Source: Formicarius rufipectus | Taxonomy: Eukaryota > Chordata > Aves > Passeriformes > Formicariidae | Direction of reading: 5' to 3' | Length of the DNA: 64,000 nucleotides | NCBI GenBank assembly: GCA_013399695.1 | Contig: VXAU01002343.1 | Location: 93,012-157,011 of the forward strand | Shown: piece by piece, positions 27,061-40,615 of the stretch | Numbering within the stretch: the stretch's first letter is position 1 | Layout: the number at the start of each line of letters is the position of its first letter | Made by a program: the position numbers and the translations under genes | The notes under the pieces: generated by a model | The model's database searches: none | What the model was told of the DNA's origin: nothing | The model's input: the letters and a program-made list of their open reading frames with translations, nothing else

Positions 27061-30000
27061 TTATTGAAGTTAGTTCCTATTGAACACATGAAATAATCTA
27101 TTCTAGTATTGGTTATTCTAGCAAGAATATGGAAAAAAAATAACCTGAACATGAGAAAACAATCCTGTCTAGATGTCTTATGAAATGCTCAGATAATTTC
27201 CTTACATTATTTTAAACAGATACTTTCACAGTGGGGACAGAACATGGATTTTGGTTCCTTTTACCTGATTCTTTTACCCCCTTTCCTTTTACCTTGCATA
27301 CAAGTTGGTTTTATTGATGATTTTAGAGCAGTTAACAATGTTCAGTTTCCCAGTAAGGAGGAAGGACTAGATTGTTTTGATAGGTTGCTTTTACCTCTAG
27401 CTGTATAAAAATATAAAAGATTATATATTGTAGCTTTCATATGTGGTACCTTTACGTGAAGCACTTCATACTGCAAAAAATTTTACTTTTTGCAGAAAAC
27501 TTGGTGGTATGATGGCTAGTCTTAGCACTGACTAGTGCTAAGATGACTAACTTCATACAATATCTTAAGTTTGAAAGAAAATAAAGATATTTTGACATAG
27601 TTTTCTTCAAACTTACATTTTTTTTACAACACCTGCAGTAAAACAAAGCTAAGCCTCCTTAAAATCCCTGTGTATCTAAAGTCCACACAGACTGAAAAAA
27701 AATAACAACCAAAAAACAAAAAACCAAAACCAGGTCACCAGGTCCAATTCATCCCATTAATAAACCCCAAAATAATCTGGATTGTAAATGTCAATGCCCG
27801 TAAACTAATGTTTAGGTATTAAATATTCCTAGTAGGTGTATTTATGTAAGCAGAACAGAGTTCCTTCTACCTCTTCTGGCCAAAGTGATACTTTCCAGTT
27901 ACATAACACAGAAATAGAAACACTTTAACAGCACATATTTCTTAATTTTTGTAAGTCAGTTTTGCATTAAAAAAAAAGAAAAAGTGGTCTGCATTATTAG
28001 AAGGTGACTTTTCTGTATGAATATAACTGAAAAAAAAATGGTACCCTAAAATCAAATACATTCACTTTTCCACTGCCACCTCAAGTTTCACAGAGTACAC
28101 TGTGCCTTACACTTCTTCATTTTTTCTTTATACTAGTGATGGAAGCCAGAATCAAAAGAGTGCAAGCATCAGACAGTGTCAGCATATGCTTTTAACATAA
28201 ATTACATGAAGAAAAATCCAATTTCAGTGGGGAAAAGTTTGCTGCTACTTAAAATGGATCAAAAAAATGAACTAAAAAAGAAAATCAACTAAACAAAACA
28301 ACATAAAGCCGTTCATAAGAAAGAATTAAACAAACAAATGCCCAAACAAAAAAAACCCCATAAAAACAAAACAAACAACAAACAAACAAACAAACAAAAA
28401 CCCACCAAAACGCACACATAAAAAACCCAAACCTACAAAACCAAAAATCCCACAGTGAAAACCAAACCCCCAAACATTCAAAGTTTATATAAGTCCCATT
28501 TCAGGATTCCTGAATGGAATTTCTCATACAACACTTGAATATTGTCACTAGAGTTTTTATTAAATGTTGGAGCCATGTCAAAATGTACATGGGCAGTGCA
28601 AAAATGTCGCTTTCTGCCCTAGTTTAAAGGTAAATAAAAGATTATGAGTAATTGTCCAAACAGTCATACCTTCAATTCCTGCAGTGCAAGGAAGAGAGTG
28701 ATTAACCAAGTACATTGAAGGGACTGAAATCCCATTTGCAGCTTGATTTGCTGAGAAGAAAAAACTGGCAAACGATTTCTTTAGTTTTTTGTGATAGCTG
28801 TGCTACTACATGCTTTGTGTGAAACAACACTTCACTTCTCCCTTCCCTCCCATGTATTTTGACTTCTGCTACTCTCCACATTATCTATCCCCAGGGCAAT
28901 GGCTTACTGCATGGTACCTGTTCCTTTTTTCTTTATTCTTTCCTTAATTGATAATTGCATTAAGAGGCAGCAGAACCAACAAAAGACCTTGGAGAGCTTT
29001 TCCATGGTCTGAAAAAACTCACTGTAATAATATGTGGCTCTGGGTGAGATAAGTCAGGCATATTAGACTCTTAGATGGTTTGGATGATATACGGCCTCTT
29101 GGAAAGCATTGGAACCTCAGTGATGTTGATCAAATTAAACTAATCTACTTTATCTACACTCTATTTAATAAGAAACAAGCCAAGATTAAATCAGTAAGGC
29201 ATAATAACCTGTTCCAAAATGCATAGCTAACCCCTTCACCTAGCAACACTGCACTTTGTACTCAGGAGACAGAGACAGAGGCAGCTCTCCACGTAGTTCT
29301 GTGCTGGTCTACTGAACTTGTTATTTCTCGTCCTGTGAAGTCCAGTTTGTTTTCACAACACTGCATGTCTCCAATTCTACTCTTTTGCAAGTTGTCTACA
29401 CCAATTTTTGATTGGGTAACTTTTGCAATTTAACCAAACACTTTTAAGGAACAGTTACTTTCAAAAACCTTCAAGCTGTCTGAGGAAGAAATAATATTCA
29501 AATTGTAAGAAGTCTAAGCATGTGAGTATCAACACTAGGGTATGTATTTGAAGGGAAAACGTTGCTCCTAAATGGTTTAATGCAAACATTTAGCTCAAAT
29601 AGCTTACGCCTAGAATCAAAATGAACTTTAAACAGATAAGAATTTACACTTTGCTATTCAGAAAACCAACATTTAGCTGCCAACTAACTTGGAAGCGTGC
29701 AAACTTCATAGGCACTCCGAATTTTGCTATAAATGTATCTCTAATCTGATCTCTTTGCTGGATCAGGATCATTTTAGTGTGAGCCAACAGAAAAGTACAA
29801 AGAAAGCAATCCTCCATCTGTTTCCAGGCAGGGTTTGGTCCTACAGTTAATACCACAGCAAACACTAAATCAACCTCCCTGCAAGGTGCAGAAACCAAGC
29901 ATATTGTGTAAAAGAGAGGAGAAATCACAGGGGCCAGAGCATTCAGTTCTTATCAGCTGCAGTTTATGCCCACCTTCCTCACTATTGTGATAAGTAACTG

Positions 30001-33000
30001 CAGCCAGCAGATGATCAGTAAATCTGGGTGGGCCAGATGCTGAGTCCTGCTATTGTCATTCCTCTTAGCCCAAAAGGAGAGGAGGACCCTTGCCTTGAGA
30101 GGCTCTGAGAGTATGAAAGCTGCTCTGCCTGGCAACATTCCATAAGAAGAGGGAGTGAAAAGACAAGTGATATCTAGAAAGTCAGTATTTCTCAGCTATG
30201 TAAGCAAAAGTCTGGAAGAAAGGTAGAGGTAAGCAGAGTATTTAGCAAAACACCTGAGTAAAGGGAATGCCTTGATGCATAATAGGGAACTCCCTGGCAC
30301 CTGGTTCTTCAGGCTTATGATTTTTGAAATGTGTTATTCTACTTTGCTGTGGAACAAGTCAGGTGCATGAGTGACTTTGAAGTTATGCAACTTCTATCTC
30401 ATCAAAGGATCACTCTTCAGAAGAATAAACTTGAGGGAAAATGGCTCCACTTTCCCTGACAACTAAAAACCCCCAAAACTTATGCAATGGCTGTGTAAAA
30501 TACCGAGGCATGTAAACAAGGAGTCTGTGGAGACAGATGGGTAGGTAATCTGAGCTGAGTGAGGAGCAGCCAAGAGAACAGGACCAGCACAGCCTGGTGA
30601 GGTGAAGCCCTGGAAGTATCTCAAACCACTGTCCCATATCCATGGGAGCATTATAGAGGTGGTGGAGGCAGACTCTGCTCAGACAAAACAGTGGGAGCAC
30701 ATAAAAAAGCAGCAGTAAGCTGCAATGAAGGGGGAAAATCCCTAATGATATAAGGACAGGTGGTTCAGGAGCGGCTTACAGGTGTGAACATTTACCTGTG
30801 AAACCTTCTCTTTAGGTTCATCACACTCCAAGGCACCTCTAATTAGAACTTTGTCTAGTTGATTTCTAGCAAAATGAAGCTTGGAGGATGAGAACACTTT
30901 CTCCCTTTAAGAGATAAATGCTGATAGATCTACCTTGAAACTCCAGCCAAGGACTTCTCATCACAGCAACACTAATAATTATTATCAGATGTGTGAGAAA
31001 TATTTTCTCTTTTTCTAATGTAAACCAAATGTTATTCTCCTTACCAGTGGGATAAATAATATGCTATTTTTCTTTTGGAACAGGACTTACATATACTTCA
31101 TAAAATATATTTCTTAATTCAGAATAACATATTTCTTTTTATATTTTCTTCATGAAATCTGTTGAAAATACAACTGCAGAAATTACACAAAATGTCATAC
31201 AACACAAATGTTTTTTTCTCAAGTGTAGCTCAGAATGGACTATGACAGAAAAAAACAGGAAAACAAGTTCTCTATCACAACCTCTCACATACGTTTTCCA
31301 AGCCAAAATCACTTTGGAAGTCTGCTTTCAAACATGGGTTTTGTAGCAGTCTAGAAAATACTCAACAATTCTTATGGCATTGGTATGTCTCTTTTTCTCT
31401 GCAGACTTTGTCCAGCTCCATAAACAAACTGCCTGTCCTCTTCATTGCTGCCACCTCGGTGTGTTTGACCCGCCTGGTGTTCTTGTGTAAAAAATTACCA
31501 GTTCCAGGTATTAACTGTAAGTTTTTGGAATAGGAATTTGAAAAGCACTGCGAGCAAAGGGACAATTATTCACATCATCAAGAGAATGAACATCAATATC
31601 TTTGTCTGTTCCTCTTCCCATTCTGAGGCTATGGACGCCCTGTTTATGGTTAAGCCAAGTCCTAGAGATGAGAAATTATTTTAAGGTATTGCCCACAGCT
31701 AAGTACCAAAGATCTCTGTCTTTTAAATGACCATAGTTTCACATGAACTTCACAGCCACCCCCCCGGAGAATGCTACTGAGGTGATTTCAAAAACCTCCC
31801 TCTTTCTTTTGCTCTCTGAGGTGGCTGAGATTTGTTGCTTGTGGCTTTCTGGCTATGTATGGTAAAGACTGCTTACCTCAGGGAACGACCCAAACTGACT
31901 GTAAGTTAAGATTACTAAGCTGCAACTCAAAGGTAAATAGTAGATGTGTGAAATTCAAGACATATGGTGCCTCCTATTTGAGTATTCCACAGTGCAAAGC
32001 TAAAATCATCAATGAAGTTTCAAGGAAAATTGTGTTGTCATTTTGGGCTCCCTGAGAACTAGGGAAAACTGACATTCCCACCTTCTGTGTTTGTCTTACT
32101 GCAAAAGAAGTCCATATTGTCTGGTAACTTATCCCATCTCCTCTCTACATCTGCATCAAGGAGGAGCCTTCGAGCTCTTAGAAATCATGTAACTTGGTTT
32201 CCCAAAGTTCACTGGGAGCCACCTGAACATTCCTTTCCCCTGTCAATAAACAAGAGGTAGTTGGGTGCATGTTTATGTGATAAAATAGGCAAGGGAAAGA
32301 GATAATAAACTTCTCCACATATGATACCTAAGAAGTCCTCTGATAAGATTGTTGAGTAACATCTCCTTTTCCACATGGGAAAACTTAGAGCTGGAAAACA
32401 AAACATGTGCATATAGAAAACCCAAGATATGCAGAAGTGTAAAAGGTGGAAATTGCAGAGGTCTCAATGTTGCTTCCAGAGCTGAGGTAGTCTGAGCTAC
32501 TCTCAAATCTTCCATCAGCTCTGAGGACTTCCTCTTAATGTGACCTTTAAGTGACATTTAAAACTCAACAGCAGCGAAATTTCTAAATTACTCCAATTAA
32601 AGTATATCAGCATTGATTGTTTTTTGACTTGCACACTTTCTCTATGAAATTTAATTGCGTGATGATTCAATACCACTGTGAATCCAGCTACGAATTAAGT
32701 CAGCTGTAATCATCACCAGAATTTAAAAAATGTCATGTGTCATTCCTCTTTAAGTAGAAGGTCACAGCAGCTGGTGCTAGCAGTAAGTCTGACTAAGTCC
32801 AGACTTGTATATTTTTTCGATTTGCAATGAAACATGAAATTACAGCTGCATGCCTTTTCCTTTCAGCTTCTTATCTCAGATTAGATCTGAGATTTCAAAA
32901 GTGAAAGTATTTCGGTAAATATTTATACACACATACAACATATTGTTTGTGGCCATAATTTTGAATGAGGATTCTCACTTTTTTTTTACTACAGACACTT

Positions 33001-33705
33001 TGTTTATACTACTCAGTTTGTCTTGTCTTAATAACCACAAAAAAGGCAATGACCTATTGACCAGGAAAAAGGATTTTATGATTTTGTTAGGAGAACTGCA
33101 TAATGAGTTGATTTCCTCAGAACAGACCTATGACACATTCATATTTATTTTCAGTGAATCATGTTGTAGGGCAAAAATCTTCGTGCACAGAACTAGACAG
33201 AAGACCTGTAGTATACGCATGAATAAGAAAAGAAAGGTCAACATGCTGGTCCTATGACAACGTGGTTGGGTCATGACATTTGTGGGAGAGGTCCAGGAAG
33301 TTTGTTAGAAGAGCACTACCCAGCTGAGTTCACGTTCAGTACTGTAAGACACCAGTGAACACTAAACAATTTTCAGCGGATGAGAAAAGGACATTGATGG
33401 GTTTTAAAATATCCAATATCCATGAATATAGGATATTAATGGATCAGGTTCTGAGACGTGCTTTTGTTCATATGCTTATGTTCACAACAATCTACTGTGG
33501 AAACTGTAAGTGAAAAAAAACCAAAACAACAAAACAAAGTGAAAAAATCCACCAATCACAGCATGCTCAAATTACCTCACATCACGAATTAGAGGAACGG
33601 AAATGGCCACTTGCCTTGGAAAGTCTCTTTCTCAGCACCAAGGCATGACATCTGTGAGCTTTCAGTCCTGATTTTGAAGGAAAACCTGCAAGATACATTG
33701 AGACA
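27061..33705. other. Intergenic, no recognised element apart from simple sequence
   Basis: The longest stretch without a CR1 or LTR call. It holds an A-rich (CAAA)n block at 28255-28475, noted separately. Open frames here (for example 29644-29928, 30410-30700, 32943-33257) are 60-104 codons, unrelated to families I know, and lack a supporting gene structure. Confidence 0.5.
28255..28475. repeat. A-rich (CAAA)n low-complexity block
   Basis: About 220 bases dominated by A and short C interruptions, including an uninterrupted (CAAA/ACAA) run around 28370-28397. The minus-strand 62-codon frame over it (rich in Phe, Cys, Val, Trp) is a composition artefact. Confidence 0.85.
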
Positions 33706-34688
33706 TGTTTCTACTCTGTTTGCATGGCCAGGTTTTGGTAAGGGGTGTGGAGGCTGTCAGGGTGGTTTCTGAGAAGCTTCCCAACAGACCCAGTGCTGAG
33801 CACATCAGGAACAGTGGCAGCACCTCTGGGATAACACACTGAAGAAAGGTTAAGCAAGAGCTGCAGAACAGCAGGCATGAGAGCTGAGTGAGAATACATG
33901 AGAGAAACAGCCCTGCAGATCCCAAGATCAGTGAAGAAGGAGGGGGAGAAGCTCCAGGTGTCAGAGCTGAGATTCCCCTGCAGCCTCTGGAGAAGACCAT
34001 GGTGAGGCAGCTGTGCCCTTGCAGCTCACGGAGGACCAAGCTGGAGCAGCGATTCAGACTGCAGCTCACGCATGGAAGAAAGTTGTGACCTTGAGGGGAA
34101 CATGCTGGAGCAGACTCCTGTCAGGAATTGCAGCCCTTGGGGATGAGCCCACACAGGGCCAAGTTTATTGGCAGTACTTGGGATCCCATGGGGGACTCAT
34201 GCTGTATCAGTCTGTTCCTGATGAACTGCACCTCACAGAAAGGACCTACACTGGAGAAGGTTGAGAAGGACTGTTTCCCATGGGTGGGAACCCACGCCAG
34301 AATGAGGGAAGAGCATGGGGAGGAAAAAGCAGCACAGGCAATATGCAATGAACTGATGGCAACCTTCAATTTCCCAAAATCTTCTTTCACTCAGACAGAG
34401 GATGTAAAGGAATTAGGAGTGATGTTGAGCTCAAAGAAAAGGGAGGGGTGGAAGAAAGGTGTTTTTAAATATTTGTTCTTTTTTCTTATCCTGCTCTATT
34501 TAGTTAGCAATAAATTAATTTATTTGTCTGTTTTGCCCTTGACAGTAATTAAAGAGAGATGTCCTAGTCCTTATCTTCACTCATGATATTTCTGTCACCT
34601 TCTTTTCCCCCTCAATCTTGTTGAGAAGTAAGAGTGAGAAAGCAGTTTGGTGAGCAGTTCAGTGGCCAGTCAAAGTCAACCCATCACA
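33706..34688 (+). mobile_element. ERV solo LTR, family A copy 1, plus orientation
   Basis: Reads forward from a degraded start containing TTTGCATGGCCAGGTTTTGG (about 33719) through repeated 'ctggagcag' units and a purine-rich stretch to AATAAA at 34509-34514, then the R/U5-like part, ending GTCAACCCATCACA at 34688. This sequence order is that of a large avian LTR family with many CACGCTGGAGCAG-like units. No clear target duplication. Open frames on both strands (33662-34069, 34128-34586) are by-products. Confidence 0.82.
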
Positions 34689-35576
34689 ATATTAATAACT
34701 TTATCAGATGGTAAAAAGCATTGTATAAGATTATTTCTTATCTTTGCCATTGCAATTACTTTTTGTATTGCCAGTATATAAACACAACACACACCTGCCT
34801 ACTTATGCTAACCCTTGCTTTATTCCCATTTGCTGGTTGCCACCAAGAGATTTGTGCTAAGTATTGAATAACTTCAAGTCCTTATGTGTTTATGTAGAGT
34901 GTCTCTTTACAAGTCCCTCAAGAGCTACAGCTTGATCATGCATTGAAGACTCATTTATCTGTTCTCAGCACCACTGGCTTTATCTTGTGGTTGGTCACAG
35001 AATGTCTAAGACCTTCTCTAGCTAAAGCAATGTATTGCTTCTGTATCATCTGCCAAAACAGGTCCTGAGCACAGCAGACCTCTCAGTTGTTCAAACAGCC
35101 ATAAAATGCTTAGTGCCAGTCATGTACCTTTCTTCTTGGCCCCACTTTGGTTTGTGTGCATTTGCAAAGACTTCAGAAGATGACAGGTTAAATGCTGAGT
35201 ACGAAGCTGGTCTCCGTGTAACATTTTTACAGGCAGTCCTTAGTAGTGAACTCCTACACATTCCTGTGGCATTTTGTCTTCCTGTTTGGCATGGTATTGG
35301 GAAGGGAAAGCCTCTTACAAATTTCAAAATGTTTAGACTTGTGGGCAAGGTTAGATGACAAAATGCTAACATTAAAAAAATGAAAGGAGTTTCTCTGTGT
35401 TAGAATTCCTGCCTGTCAAATGCTCAAAATGGAAGACTTTTATTCCTTTCCTTGAAGTATGTGTCAACCTATCAACTGATCAGATACTGAGTTCTGTAAG
35501 TCTTGAAATATGTATTTATAAATTTATTAAAATTAATTAAGTTTATATTTTTAATATTGTTTTTCTACATACATGT
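34689..35576. other. Spacer between two LTRs, no viral interior seen
   Basis: About 890 bases between family A copies 1 and 2. No primer-binding site follows copy 1 and no gag/pol/env-like frame is present, so this is probably host DNA rather than a deleted provirus. The overlapping open frames 35035-35358 (plus) and 35091-35372 (minus) have no recognised similarity. Confidence 0.55.
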
Positions 35577-36515
35577 TGTATTGGGCTTGTGTGGTAAGGT
35601 TTTAGTAACACAGGGTGAGGCTGCAGGGTTGTCTCCTCTGAGAAGCTGCCATAAACTTCCCCCATGTCCAGTGTATCTAAACTGAGGTGGATCCAGGACG
35701 AACCCACCTCTGGCCAAAACTAAGCTCATCAGTCATAGTGGCAGCACCCCTGAGAGAAAAAAGGGGGGAAATTTACTGTGCAACACCAGCTGTGAGGGAG
35801 GAGTGAGAAAATGTGACAGGAACAGCCCTGCAGGCACCTAGGTCAGTGCAGAAGGAGAAGAGAGCAGGTGCTGCAGGTCCTGGAGCTGAGGCTCCACTGC
35901 AGCCCGTGGTGCAGACTATGGTGAGGCAGCTCTGTGCCCCTGCAGACTGGAGAGGTCCGTGGGGCAGAGATCCACCTGAAAACCCTGGAGGTCCCCATGC
36001 TGGAGCAGGCGGATGCCCAAAGGAGGCTGGGACTCCATGGGAAGCCCATGCTGGAGCAGGCTCCTGGCAGGGCTTGTAGCCACATGGGTAGAGGAGCCCA
36101 CTCTGGAGCAGCCTGTTCCTGAAGGACCACACACTCCATGGAAAGGACCTAACCCAGAGCAGGTTAGGAGTGTGAGGAGTCCTCCCCACGAGGAGGAAGG
36201 AGCTGCAGAGATGTGCGATGAACTCATCGTAACCTCCATCCCCCTGTGCTGCTGATGGGGAGGAGGAATAAAGGAATTCAGGAATAAAGCCAAGCCTGGG
36301 AGGGAGGGAGGGGCTGGGGAAGGGTGTTCCTAAGATTTAGCTTTTATTTCTCATTATCCTGATTTGATTTGCAATAAATTCAATTGATCCCTTCAAGTTG
36401 AGCCTGTTTTGCCGATGATGATAACTACTGAGATATCTCTCCCTGCCCTTATCTTGCCCCACAAGCCCTTTATTACATTTTCTACCAGCTGTCCTGTTGA
36501 GAAGAGAATGATCGT
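35577..36515 (+). mobile_element. ERV solo LTR, family A copy 2, plus orientation
   Basis: Begins TGTATTGGGCTTGTGTGGTA at 35577, the expected family start. It continues with AAGGTTTTAGTAACA, the GGAGCAG-containing repeat units (for example at 35999, 36050 and 36100), AATAAA at 36373-36378, and CTGTTTTGCCGATGATGATA-type U5 text. The last ~30 bases are lost or replaced by an ATTAATTAATTA run near 36518. The overlapping 60-138-codon frames are shadows of this LTR. Confidence 0.87.
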
Positions 36516-38613
36516 GCCAATTAATTAATTAATTATATTATTTTGTGCCAAGTAAGATTTTCATTATAATAACTTCAAAGCTGAAACTGTAATAAAATCA
36601 GGAAAAATCTATAGTTAGTGAAAAAGGACATTTTCATCTAAAGAAATTCATCCAAATTACATTTTTTATTTGCTTTTGTAGCAATTATTTTGAAAGGATC
36701 TAAGAATTAGCTCTGCTAACTCATTAGCAAACCAGACTTTAGCAAAACAATCAGATTCCGTGTATCTAAGAAAAAGCATTTCTCTTTTGAGTGCCTGTTT
36801 TCATCTGGTGAGAATGTAGAGATCTAAACATATGTAGAGCATTTCAGTCTAGCATGAGACAGCTGAGACTCAGAGGATAAAAACTTCACCTGTACCTGGA
36901 AGTCTTTTAAATATTTTAATTTAATTAATTAATTCTTATTGAACTAGCATCAGCATTTTTCAATAATTAAAAATCTGAATAATCATCAAGAATAAAGCGA
37001 GATTCCAAATTGTTTTATGAAAAATTACATAACTTTCCTAAATAATCTTTTCTCAAGGGCATTACAAGTTGTACAAGTCCATGACTGTGATAATGTTTTC
37101 TCTATTTCAGGACAGTCTATGTCTTTGTTTCATTTGGAAAATTCCTAGGTTCAATCTTGCCTTTGGAGAACTCCAGCAGACACTTCGTAAGTTTGCTTCT
37201 AGCATTCTTACCCTTGCAAAGACTTCTCCTCTGCAGTAATTATTAAAATTAAATTAAAATAATTAAAATTCTTCTGTCACATTTCATTTTGTCAGAAAGT
37301 TTAACTGAAAAAAGACAAATCCATTCTTGTTTTAGTATTAGTAAAAATAAAAACTAGGAAAAAATTTTCCATATATCTTGCCATATAAACTGTTCCTTTT
37401 ATTTTTTGTGTGGCTTTATTCAAATTTTTAGCCCTAATGAGTCTTAATTATAAACAATCTCTTAAAAAACCCACCATGTCTTCTAAAGAAAAAACAACTC
37501 TTTAGGGGATAATTAAGGTGCGAAACTTTCTTAGCTTTTAAATCTTTTTATGTTGAGAGTTTTTCCATAAGGAGTAGACTATCTACACACTGAAGAACTG
37601 TACACAAAGCTATTTTATGTAATAAATAATTTCTCACAATTACATAGTTTAGGGTGAGGTTTTATTGAGGCTTCCTTTCAGTTCGTCCAAATCACAGAGT
37701 TTGGGAGAGTTTGTGAATATGAAGTGAGTGAAGAGTTAGGAATGGTTGAAATGCTGGAGTGCAAAGGGCTTCTGAAGGTCTGGCTCAATATCCCTGATGT
37801 TGCAATTCAAAACAATTCTAAAAGCTTTCCCAAAATAACCAAACAGCTACGTTATGAATGCCAAAACAAAACTTCATATTGCTGGTGTGACACATCATGA
37901 GACAGAGAAGTGTGTTTGTGGTCAGCTCCTCACCAAAAAATCTGAAGGGTTCTTATGGGCAAAAGCAATGGTTATTATTAGCAGATGGCAAGGCTTTCAG
38001 CCAAATGAGTAGAATTTTAAATGTATTTCTTACCAGCTGTCCCTTATTTGGTTTGATTTTACTCATATTAATCTTTTTTAATGCATAACATATGCTCCTT
38101 GGACTGACACTTAAATTTCTTCCAAATTATTGACAAAAAAGTCCATGAGTTAATCAGAGAGAAGTAATAAAGCTAATCAGATGTCTAGGAAACAAAACCC
38201 ATGTGGACCACTTTAGTAGTTCTGTGCCGTGCTGATGTTCAGCCCTAGTCTGAGAGAAGAATCACACAGTCTTAAAAACACTGCAGTGGCAGGCTGAGGG
38301 TTTTTGCATTCATAGAAGTGCAACCCTTAAAAGAACCCTTCAGTTTCATCAGCACAGTCTTTTCTTCATGGGGTAAAGTTCAAATGGGGCTTGCACTGCT
38401 GTAGCAATATAATAATCACATCCTCTAACAGAGGATGAAGCTGTACTGCTTTAATTTACCACAACCTTTGAATGAATCTCACCTACTCAAATCGTGCTGC
38501 AAAGCTCACAGATAAATGTCTGTAGTTCATTTCCCATACCCAGACATACTGGCTGTTTTCCACATTTAAATGGCTACTTGTCCTGCAATATCCAAGCCAC
38601 TTTTCTTTCTTTT
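36516..38613. other. Intergenic; one exon-like segment at 37111-37186
   Basis: AT-rich, including ATTAATTAATTA runs at 36518-36540 and 36916-36934. An exon-like segment with good acceptor and donor motifs lies at 37111-37186. A weak CR1-like phrase lies around 37760-37830. No gene can be claimed. Confidence 0.5.
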
Positions 38614-38618
38614 AAGTC

Positions 38619-39456
38619 TGTGGTGGTTTTCACCCAGTATCCACCCAAACCTCCAGCCCACCACCCCTCCCCCCTCCCCCCTTTCCAAGAGGGAAAGGAA
38701 AAGGAGGAAAGGCAAAAAGAACACCTTTCTCTTCCCACTCCTCCCTTTTTCCAGCAGTTGGAGGGAGCAGGGAATGTGGGTTTTGCTGGCGGTTGGTGTT
38801 TCTGCCATTGCTCTTGTCCTGTGGGTCACTCCATGGGGTGCAGTCGGGTCTCTACACTCCGATGGTCCTCTGTGGGCTGTAGGGGGACAACCTGCTCCAC
38901 CACGGTCTGCAGGGGGTCTGCAGCTCTTAGTCCTTCCCCTGCTCCAGGTGGAGTCCTTCCCATTGGAGACAGTCCTCCATAGATTATCCAACATGAGTCC
39001 ACCTCCTGGTCAACACTTCTACTAGGGGAAAAACCTGCTCCAGCGTGGATCTCCTTCTCCACAGGTCATGGCCACAAGTCTCTCCCAGGATCTTGCTCCA
39101 TCCTGGACCTCCCACAAGGTATCCTTCAGGCATCCACCTGCTCCTCCACGGGGTGCAGAGGGCTCTCCACACGTCAATGGATCTCCATGGACTGTAGGGG
39201 TGTGTGGGGAGAATAACTTTTAGTCCTTCCCCTCCCCGCTCCAGTGTGGGGTCCCTCCTTCTCCTCCTCCTGCTCTGACCTTGGTCTCTGCATTTTTATC
39301 TCATGGCTGGAATTTCCAACTGCCCCACACTCCTAAATTCTTAAATATGTTATCACAGAGGGGTGACTGTGATTCTTAATTGGCTCAACATTGGCTTTTG
39401 GCTCAACCCTGGTAGCCCCTCCTTCTACTAAAATTCAGCTACAGAAACCTATGACA
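38619..39456 (-). mobile_element. ERV solo LTR, family A copy 3, minus orientation, exact TSD
   Basis: An 838-bp segment starting TGTGGTGGTTTTCACCC and ending ATGACA. It is flanked by AAGTC at 38614-38618 and 39457-39461, an exact 5-bp target-site duplication. The sequence is the reverse complement of the family A type: the units appear as CTGCTCCA(C/G)C, and CTTAAATATGTTATCACAGA near 39337 belongs to the family's 5' part. The poly(A) region is mostly missing near the left end, where a C/T-rich tract (about 38640-38755) replaces the usual text. Open frames on both strands are non-coding. Confidence 0.88.
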
Positions 39457-39461
39457 AAGTC

Positions 39462-40615
39462 TTACACCACCCCTGATATTTTTCACTTCAAACTCATGGC
39501 TTAAATCCCCTTGCAAACAGCTCCTTCTTCCTACCTGCTACCTACTGGTTGTACTTAGTGATGTAATATTAAAGAAATTTCTCTCTGACCAAAAAGGAAG
39601 AATAACAAGGTTTATATACACATTATTGACCTCTCTCTCTCTCTCTCTCTCTCTTTCTCCCACTGTATATATAGTTCACTTTACAGCAATGTCCTTCTTT
39701 TGTATCATTATTTTTAGCTGCATTATCCCTCCCTCTGGATTTCTGGAGGTCTAGCAGATTAAACAAAAATAATCCCCAAGTTTACTTAGAGAAATGACAC
39801 TCAAGTAGTACTGATCTTTAACAAAAACAGAAGAAACCGATTGAAAAATGCAAGAATTTCAGCTATAGGTTACATCCCTTTTCTGATTTTAGATTGATCT
39901 CACAACTTACACAGAGAACCAGGCTTAATTAGACCATGAGGACGAACATGTAATCCTGACAAAAAGTCACTTCTGAAGAGCACATAATGACTTCAAGATT
40001 TAATTAAGAAGAAGGTAGTAAAATATTCCCAAAACTCCCCAAATTGCAACTCTCCTACATTTCAAAGATTTGTTTAGAAGGGTTTCATAACGGATTGCTG
40101 ATCCAATAGATGCAATCATCTCAGATAAATCTTACATTATAAGACTAATTTACTAGTTGACATAATTTTAAAAATAAACTGCTGTACTGTTGAAACAATG
40201 TTGTCCAAGTTACTAAAATAGAACATTAAACACTGTGATCTTGGAGGGAAGGAATTTATCAAACATGAAAGCAAATACACTTAGGAGCTACCACAGTTGC
40301 CTCGTGTAAATAAAATATGGGAAGAAGGAAGGAGGGGAAGAGAAAGAGAGACATATCTGTACCCTGGCTCACATAAACTCTTGGACAAAGGCTTCAAAGG
40401 GTTGAAAGAAAAAGTTAAATATATACTATATTGTCTTAACCTAATATGTACTCTTCCTACATCCTGATCCAAAAATTCATCTCACATCAGTAAGAAGAAA
40501 AATTACAATTTGTTTAAGCTTCGGCTCACACTCCATGAAAAGAGTTCATGGGAGGATGATTAATACAATCTGTGTGAAAAGCTGTCAGAAGAACCCATAT
40601 GAACTGAGTTTTACC
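39462..40615. other. Intergenic; (CT)12 microsatellite at 39631-39654
   Basis: AT-rich DNA with one (CT)12 run. No gene or named repeat seen. Confidence 0.6.

Noticed and set aside
27330..27405. Possible CR1 tail (AGGAAGGACTAGATTG...)
   Set aside because: Only one weak phrase, with no further CR1 order on either side.
33706..36515. A single provirus with LTRs at 33.7 and 35.6 kb
   Set aside because: The two LTRs point the same way, but the 890 bases between them start with no primer-binding site and hold no viral frame. The flanks do not share a target duplication.
37760..37830. Possible CR1 fragment
   Set aside because: A single short phrase resembling CR1 text; too weak to annotate.
38494..39025. 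Plus-strand frames of 162 and 151 codons rich in Pro and Ser
   Set aside because: They run across the solo LTR with the exact AAGTC duplication and read the antisense of the element.
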